Source: Hybos culiciformis
Taxonomy: Eukaryota; Arthropoda; Insecta; Diptera; Hybotidae
DNA length: 64,000 nucleotides
Assembly (NCBI GenBank): GCA_964007475.1
Contig: OZ023273.1
Coordinates: 148,277,308 to 148,341,307 of the forward strand
Reading direction: 5' to 3'
The translations under genes were made by a program, and so were the position numbers. A model generated the notes under the pieces. The model was not told where the DNA came from. It searched no databases and was given only the letters and a program-made list of their open reading frames with translations. The number at the start of each line of letters is the position of its first letter. The stretch's first letter is position 1. Shown here piece by piece: positions 44,701 to 53,700 of the stretch.

Positions 44701-47700
44701 AAAATAAGAGAACACTTAAAATCCTATTATGGAATACAAGATGTGAAGTGCGATATTTGAGTTATTTTCAGAAAAATATCATTGCGCCGAGTCGTCATTC
44801 AATAATTGTTTCGGTTTTTCGCGTTCTGAAAATGAGATCTTTAAGAAAAAGTGAATATTATTATTGCAAAACATATAAATTTTCGAAAAACAAGTGAATA
44901 ATAAGTTAACAGAAAGTTCAAAGGGGAAAAAAAGGATAAAAATTATGATAAGTAAGTAAGTGTCTTTTTTGTGTGTATAGTACATAGCAAATTCAATTTA
45001 TAATAGGAAATTCTTTCTTCAACATTTTCAGATTTTTCTCATCTAAAGGAACCTTCTTACAACTCATTTGACTTGATTATAAAGATAATATATGTAACAC
45101 TAATTGTTTGCTGTACTAATTAATAATCGCAAAAATCGTGTTACATATAGAAAAAGTATTCTCTACGGTGAAGAATGTGTCAAGAATCTTCAGTGAAACA
45201 AAAAGACAAAAATTAAAAAAATCTTACAGCACTACTTTTTGCATTTTCAATTAAGATTTATTTACGCCACTTTATATCGAATTGCTTTTCAAATGGCATC
45301 AATAGTAAATTGAAGAAAAAATTAAAAATTTAAACGTCCCAACTAAACTTGAAACCAGACTATTCATCATAATTGTTGTTGACCCAAAAAAAAATTTAGT
45401 AATTTTATTAATAAAATAATAAAGATAATTTGAAATTTGTAATTTGTGATCTATTTGTTCTATGAAAGTGCAATAACATTAATGTAGCTGAGTTATTCTC
45501 GTCGTTTTTCTCACCAAGTAAATCCTAATATATTTCATTTTTAATATTTAAATCAATTTAAAAGAATCGTGAATGTCTTCAAAATGGCTTCAAATGACTA
45601 ACTTTCAGACACAGAAACTTTTAAACAAAGAAACACAAGAGTTGAGAGTTTTTCAGCCAAACATTTTAAGAATTAGTCAACATGAGTTTTTGAGTTTACA
45701 AAAAACCACATCAATAGTTTGTTTGATTAATTCATTTTGTTAAAATTGTATAAAGGATAACAACAAAGTTGTTGATCAAAAATTAACTTAAATTACATTA
45801 AAGTTCATTTCCATTAAAAAAATGTTAATTTTTAAAACAAATAATTACTTGACGGATAAACGTTCAAATGAAGATCTCACTTAATTGGAGAAATTTTCCT
45901 TATTACAATTAAAAAAGGGTGTATCTGCGAGTTTAACGAAATTCTTATTTATTAAGTAACATGCCTTTATAATTACTTACATAAACAGGTTACACAATGT
46001 AAGTAACGTACATTTCAATTTAATATAGAAACATAATAAACATATATGTAAATTGTAAACATATATGTAAATTGTAATATGACAATTATATGAATTTAAA
46101 AGTTTTGATAATCAGGAAATATTTAACTTGTTATTTCTAGTTTTTTTTTTCGAGATAAAACTAAATGTAAGAAAAAATTATGCATTTTTTTTTTTTAATT
46201 TAATTACCAGTAAGTAATACCTACTATTTTGTCTGTTTCAAAAACAAAACATCATACCTACAACATAAAAAAACAAGTGAGTTTCTTTTATTATTATTAG
46301 GTAGGTAAGTAAAGGTATAATTGTACATTAGTTACTATCAATTTATTTTTTATGAAAATTATATCGAAATACAGAATTTTTTTGTTTAAAAGAATATTAT
46401 AGAGACTGATCTCAATTATTTTTGTAATTTTTATTATTAAAGTATAACATAGTTAATTACTCGGTTAATTATTATTTTTTTTTTAGCTAATCTGTGATGG
46501 GTAGTGAAAGCTTTTTATTTTTTTCTTCTTTTTTTTGTTGAAATTTTTGAATGAAGCAAAAGTCAAGAGATATTAAAGAAAGTATCAATAATTATGCGTT
46601 CCTATTTAAAACTGAATAATGCTACTCAAAGTAGCTTGTAGAAGAGAAACTTCTACACGGTCTACCAAGTATTATATTAAAAATTCCGGACCTTATTTTA
46701 ATACATATGTTATACGAGCAACTTCGAATGAATTCAGAAAAATTCCAACTTGATTATAACCAAAAATAATTAATCATTAACTACTTGAACAGTTTCTGAA
46801 ATCTTAATTATTTGTTCAAAAATAAGTAAGTAAGTATTCAAATTTTTACTTTATTTTAATTTTAACTTCAGCTGAATATTTTTTTGCAAACTTGAATTTT
46901 TTTTTTCCATTTTATATGAAGTTTTAAAGTCACGTATAAATACAAAAGTTATATGTTTTGTTTATACAAACATAATTATTTTTTATATTTACAATATACT
47001 CTTCTAATATGTATAAAATATTCACATAAACATTCTTTTAATGTTTTAATACACTTATGTATATAAATCGCAATATTCGCATAGGTACGTGTTGTATGTA
47101 AACGTAATAATTATGATGGAAAAAAAAAAGTTTTGATGGACGTTATATCAGGTCAATTTCATTTCAATTAAAGTAATACTCTTTTAGTGTAGAAGGAAGA
47201 AAATATAATTTTAAATTTAATAAGTATAAAAAATTTATAAATTCAAAGTGAGAATCGAATCAAAAATTAGTTTTAATAAGTAAGTGTAATAAAAATGTAG
47301 AGTTCAAATAAAAAATTTTCACAGTTCATCGTCCCACTGTTAAAAAGCTTCTCGAATTCATTCACATTTGAAAAGAGATAATGTTACCAGTTACCTACTT
47401 AAAAAGCCACTAGAGTCAAATTTCTCGTTAAGATTTTCGACGAAACGGAAAATTTTAAGTGTGGTGAACATAGTTGTAATTTTTTTAAATGGTTTGAAAC
47501 TTTTGAAAAATATTTTGTTTAAGAAAAATAAAAAATTTAAAATAACAAAAATAAAATATTAGTAAAAAAATTTTTTTAAGAAAGATGCTTTTTATCGAAA
47601 GCTAAAAATAAGAATTTATTCTTGCAAGGTCTTGATATTAAATGTTCAAACTATTTTAAACATTTGAAAAGATTGCAAAGGTTGGTAACCCTGCATCTAA

Positions 47701-50700
47701 TAAAAAGTATATAAAACACAAAAATTAAATTAGATTCAACACACTTCGTTTTCGATTTCATTGGAGGTCTAAAGGTTCGACTACAATCATCGTAAAAGCA
47801 TCGCAATGCTATGTGGTCGCTGTCTACAATGATCGTGTTATCTGTGATAAAAATAAGCAAATAACAAATAAAAATATACGAAGATTGAAAAAAATAATAA
47901 AAAAAATAATGAACGTAACTGATCCGCATCATGTTGACAAAATTTCAAAAAATATTTATCAAATAAAAATTTTATAATATAATAAATATTAAATTTTTAA
48001 TTCGCAACGCAACGAAAAGTTGAGTTGAACCAACTTTTCAATTGCGAAGCGATAGTCCCTTGCGAAAAAATTTACGAAAAATGTATGAAAAAATATTTCT
48101 TTTAAATTCTAGTAAAATAAAACAAAAATAAAAATTCTGGCCGCCTCAATAAATGGTAAATAGTTTTAGGTAACTTTTTCCGTTTTACTTTTATTTTTTT
48201 GTGGTCCTAGACCGCAGGAGTGTGTTTCGTGCAACCTCATTAGTTATTTTTATAAGTCAATTTTGGTTTTGAAAAAAATGCGGCGCTCATTCTTCCGAAG
48301 AATTATTTTGAGCGCCACTGTAAGTCTTACGAGTGAATTTACAACATGACTACTTATTCTTCAAATTGTAGGTAAGTACCTGTAAAAGTTTTTCAAAGTT
48401 CATTTTGTCATCAATAACATAATAATTTTTAAAATAAAAAAGGAATAAAGAAGTAGAAAAAAATTTCAACTTTTATTGTTGATAATAATAATTGCAAAAT
48501 AAAAAGAAAAGATAATTAATTTTTGGCAGACGACTTATTTCAACTATGTCTACATTAATCAGAATTGCTTTTTTTACACTCATAGTACCTACTTAAATTA
48601 TATAAAAAAAAATCTCGAAAAAAATATTAAATTAACTAAGTTTATATATTAACTATTCGAAAACAGTTTTCAAGGCTTTAAATTTTACTTTCGATTTTAC
48701 CAGTTTAATACTCAGTTTTGCAAAAAAAAAAAAGATTATATTTGATGGAATTTTAAATTTTTTAGTGAATAAAAAAAAAAGCAAAAATTTAGCAGAGAGA
48801 AAGTCTAAGTATTAATAAAAATGTAATGCAGCAGTGTATAAGATTATGAGGAATCAAAGAAATAACAAATAAATTGAAAGAAATAAAAGATACTATTAGT
48901 TTCAATTTTAAATAATTATTAAACACGAGATCAAACACTTCTACGATTGTACATAACATATAAATTATTTTGCTTTTAGATCATTGAACGAAAAGCTTCA
49001 TTTTTATATTTAAGTATAATTGAAATATTTTATTTTACTTTGATCACTATTTAACTATTACTATTCAATTGTACTATTTATTACTTTCAAAATGTAACTT
49101 TTGCTAATAAATTGCACGAAGATAACAATAGCCATGAAGCTCGTCGCCGGCCGTCATAACTTAATACAGATTTTAAACTCTAATTTGGTGGCCCCCTGTA
49201 AATGAAATAAAACTCCTTGCATGATGACGATGAAATATACAAAATAAAACCTAATAACTAAAATAATAAATTCAAACTCTGACTGTATTTTTTTTTTTTT
49301 TATATTTTTAATTGATAAATTCTACTGTGAAAAATAATATTATACGCTCAATTATACTAGTAAAACATTAAAACATTTTTTTTTTAATTGTATTTCTATA
49401 ACGAAACCGAAAGTGACAAAACTATATATATATACATATCTAAAAAAAAAAAAAAACAAATTATATACCTAAAAGAAAACTATCTCTTCAATTTATTGAA
49501 AAAATAAAATAAAAACATATAGGTATATTGAAAAAGAAATTTCAGATTTTTTATAGATACAGTCAACAATTTGAATAGTTTTTTTTTTTTTTTTCTACTC
49601 TTTAGATATTTTTAGACATTTTCAATTCAAATTTTGCATACAAAATTTTTTGTTATTTAAGTTGAATTTGTCAAGATGATCAAATGTTTGAAAAAGTCTG
49701 ATATTGTCAACTAGTTAAAGTACAAGCATTTTGCAAAAAAAAAAACAACAAAAAAAAATGTTTTTGCACATAAACAATTAAAAAAAAAAAAAACATGAAT
49801 AGTATAATATATTCAGCAATGAACAGACAATAGTTTCCAAAGACGAAATTAAAATGTGCAGAAATAAAATATAAACAATTGAATTCTGAAAATTAACAGA
49901 ATCAATGAAAAATCACTAACCAATAACTACGACAGTTTATATGTAGCTTAAAAATTACTCAATCATAAAAAAAATTATAATCGCGTACACCCTAGAGGGT
50001 AATCACACTAAAAATTACCTGCACAAATTATTGAACTGACCAAATTAGGTACCTACATACTATAATTAAGTATATATAATGTTAAGTATAATTTGTATGA
50101 ACATTATAATTTTCAATAATAATTGGTTTCGAAATTATAATTTTAGTAGTAATTTGTACGGAAATTATAATTTTGGTGGTCATTTTAATTTATAATCGAA
50201 ATTATAATTTCGGTAGTACAAGTAATTATTTAAAAGAAAAACACTGAAATTTAGTAAGGAAATTATAATTTTCAGCAGTAAATAATAATAATATTCAAAC
50301 AAAATTATATTGAAAATTAAAGTTGTAATTTGTATCAAAATTATATTTTAGTGGTTGTAATTTGAATGGAAATTATAATTTTGGTTCGAATTTATTCGGA
50401 AATTGCAATCAATTAGCCCTCTCTTATACATTTATTTTCCCAGCTTTCTTGTAGAATTTTAATTTTAATAATTTTCCGTTTACAAAAAAAAAATCTTTTT
50501 TCTACGAATTTATATATAAATATTAATTGTAAAATTATGAATTATAATTAAGATCCAATGAAATTTTCCATATATAAAATGTCATTTTATTTATACAAGT
50601 AAGTAAGTATATAAAAATTAATATTAAAATCTAAACATTTCTTTGAAAAATAAAAACCCCCAATAAATATTACGTCATCTTCTGAATAAACACTTAAAAT

Positions 50701-53700
50701 TATACTGAAATTTCTTTCACTGTGATAAATTATTATAGCAAAAAAAAAAACAAAAAAAAAAAAAACAAATCTTAAATACTTATATGTAATTTTAATAATG
50801 AAATTAGAAGAACTATATTATATGAGCTTAAATAAGTACTTAAGTACTTATTTGATATATATAATCATAATCTATTGGGGTTATTCGAATTCGAAAATGT
50901 TTGTTGTACCTAAGCAAAAAAGTTTTAATTTTTTTTAAGGTTACGTACGGTAGAGACACACTTTCCGACTGGACTAATATATATTTTATAACTTATTTAA
51001 GTAATTAAGTATATTCGATTTTTATTGTATACAAGTGTGAGCAGTTTGTTGTCAGATAAACTATAAAGGGCTTACTTTCATATTTGTTTTAATTAACATT
51101 TTTACAATTTTCTTAAGTTTTTTATTCTTTTCATTTATTTTTTTGTTTTAATTATTGATTCGTCGCAAAAATGGACCGTCAGTAATGCCAATCGAAAGTA
51201 AATTGAATATATAGATAATCTTAGAACGGCAAGTAAGAACTGTAAAATGTAAAAATATTAAAAAGCTAAAAACAAGTCGGTCAATCTCTCGATAGATTCT
51301 TATGTACCTAATGCAGAGATTCCCAACCTGGGGTCCATGGACCCCTTGGGGGTACGTTAACCAATTCTGAGAGGTACGTGGAACTGTTCGTATTGAAAAA
51401 AATATATGTACATAATATTCTTTTTACGGCTTACACATAATTTCAAAATCTAATTTTCTTTCCAAAATTTTGTGAATTGTGTATATTAAAACTCATAACG
51501 AAATCTTCAAAAAAAATGTTGATGGTATCATTCCACCAACTTTTAATGTCGATAATTGGATTAGAAACGCCTTCACAATTTCATTAGACAAGATTGTTGA
51601 CACATATAATGATAACGCAAAAGATGAGCCCATTGACTTGAGAAATAACATGAAAACTCGCAGTGATTTTGAAACAATGATGCTGGATCAATTTTGGTGC
51701 TAACAAAGCGAGGCGTATCTAATCACAACGTGCGTTAAAATTTCTTATTCCGTTTGTTATAAACTGTATGCACTCTTTTTTAAGGGGTACGTAAAGATTC
51801 AAATCATTATCGAGGGGTACAAATATTTCAAAAGGTTGGGAACCATTGACCTAATGTTTTTGCAAAAGGTATCAATAATTATTTTAGAGAAATCTTTTTA
51901 AGAAATCGAATTGTCGCTTACGTTTACGTTTTTGTTTTCAAATAAGTAAGTATATGTGTATTTCTTCTTCCATTTATATATTTAAGTTTGACAATATTGA
52001 AACAATCTTAATTCAAAATATGTGCAAATAATGTAAGTTTACTAAACTTATATATGGTCGTCATATATTTTTTTTAAAACATCTGATTTGTTATTATAAA
52101 TATTAATAATATTATTAAAAAATTTTAAGTGGGATATTTAACAAGTTTTTTTTTATCTTTTATACCTATTTCAAAAAAACAAAAAAAAAAAAAGAAGAAG
52201 CGAAATTAAATTGAGAAAAATAATTTTGATTTGATTACCATTTGACTTTTTGTTTTGACGCTTAAAAAAATTCATAATATTAATTAAGTACTTATTTTTA
52301 GAAAAGTTTATAAGAATAAAATTCAATTAGAAATTGGGGAAAAACAAAAGTGTATTTTATGGCATAAAGAAAATTTACATAAAGAAAAAGTATATAGTTA
52401 AGTATTTTTGATTTGATTTAAACATTGAATTAAAAACAATTTTTAACTGATTTCTTTTTTTTTTTTTTAATTTACAGATAACGCCACTTATTACGCAATT
52501 TTATTTTATTTCAAGTATAAATCATATTGCGAAAAAAAAAACAAAAACAAATCACTGTTTATTGTGAAAATGATAGAAGCAAACATTTTTTTTTGGGTTT
52601 TATTTTATATTTTTTGGCCAATATTATTCGAACACATCAATGAAGAATTCGATAGTCTAATTTTTTTTATAAAATTTTTATAATGTTAAATTAAAATGTA
52701 CTTATATAGTATATCAAATGTAGACATATTGTACATATTATTTATAAATATTTATATAATTATCGAGATAATTATATATTTAAATCTAAATGGTATTTAC
52801 ATATTTTTATACATTACTGACATATGTATATTTTATTTTAAAGTATTTAAACCAATTATTATTTGGAATAGTAAGTAAGTATTATTATAATTATTAAGTA
52901 AGTATTATAAAAATTATTTCAACGTCAGTTAAAAGTTACGATCATAACATTGGGTCATTTTTTTCATACAAAAAAACAACCATGAAAAAAACGTGAAATA
53001 GTTACAATGAACTTCAATATAAAAGTTTTAAAATAATTCATAATTGCTATTCTAGAATATTTTGTACTTAAAGAGATACATATATAAGTTATATGTATTT
53101 GGTTATTTATTAAGTCGAAACTTTATAAATTGTAGATACTTTCTTACCTATATCTATATGAAGTATACTTAGGAATATCGAAACTGAAGAACATTCAATA
53201 TTTGAGCAATTTAAATTTGTTAATAAATATTATTTGTCAAGAACTGTCAGTTGGATCCATAATTCAGTACACGATAATAACTTAAAAACTTGTCGTGAAA
53301 CATTTTATTTATTGAAATTCATTACTTGTCAATATCATATACCTAGGTATAATAAAAAAAAATAATTTCCTTGTCAAAGTTAATTTATTTTAAGGAAGTT
53401 AGTAGAAGTACTTAAGTATATTTTAAATATTTTGTAAATAATACTAAGGTGTCAGAAAAAAAAAGTGAGCATAAATTGCTTATTTCATATGTTATGTTTT
53501 AAATTTCCAATTAAAAAAAATTGTTTAGTTTTAAATCGAATTACTTAAATTATTTTTGTGATGTTAAAACTATCTAGGTAGTTAGTTAGTTAGTTTTTAG
53601 AAGGTATTAGTTGTATTAAACCATAAAATATTTACAATTCTACATTTATTAGAAATTTTATCTATGGTCTACTTCAAATCTTAAGTGTAAGGAGATATAA

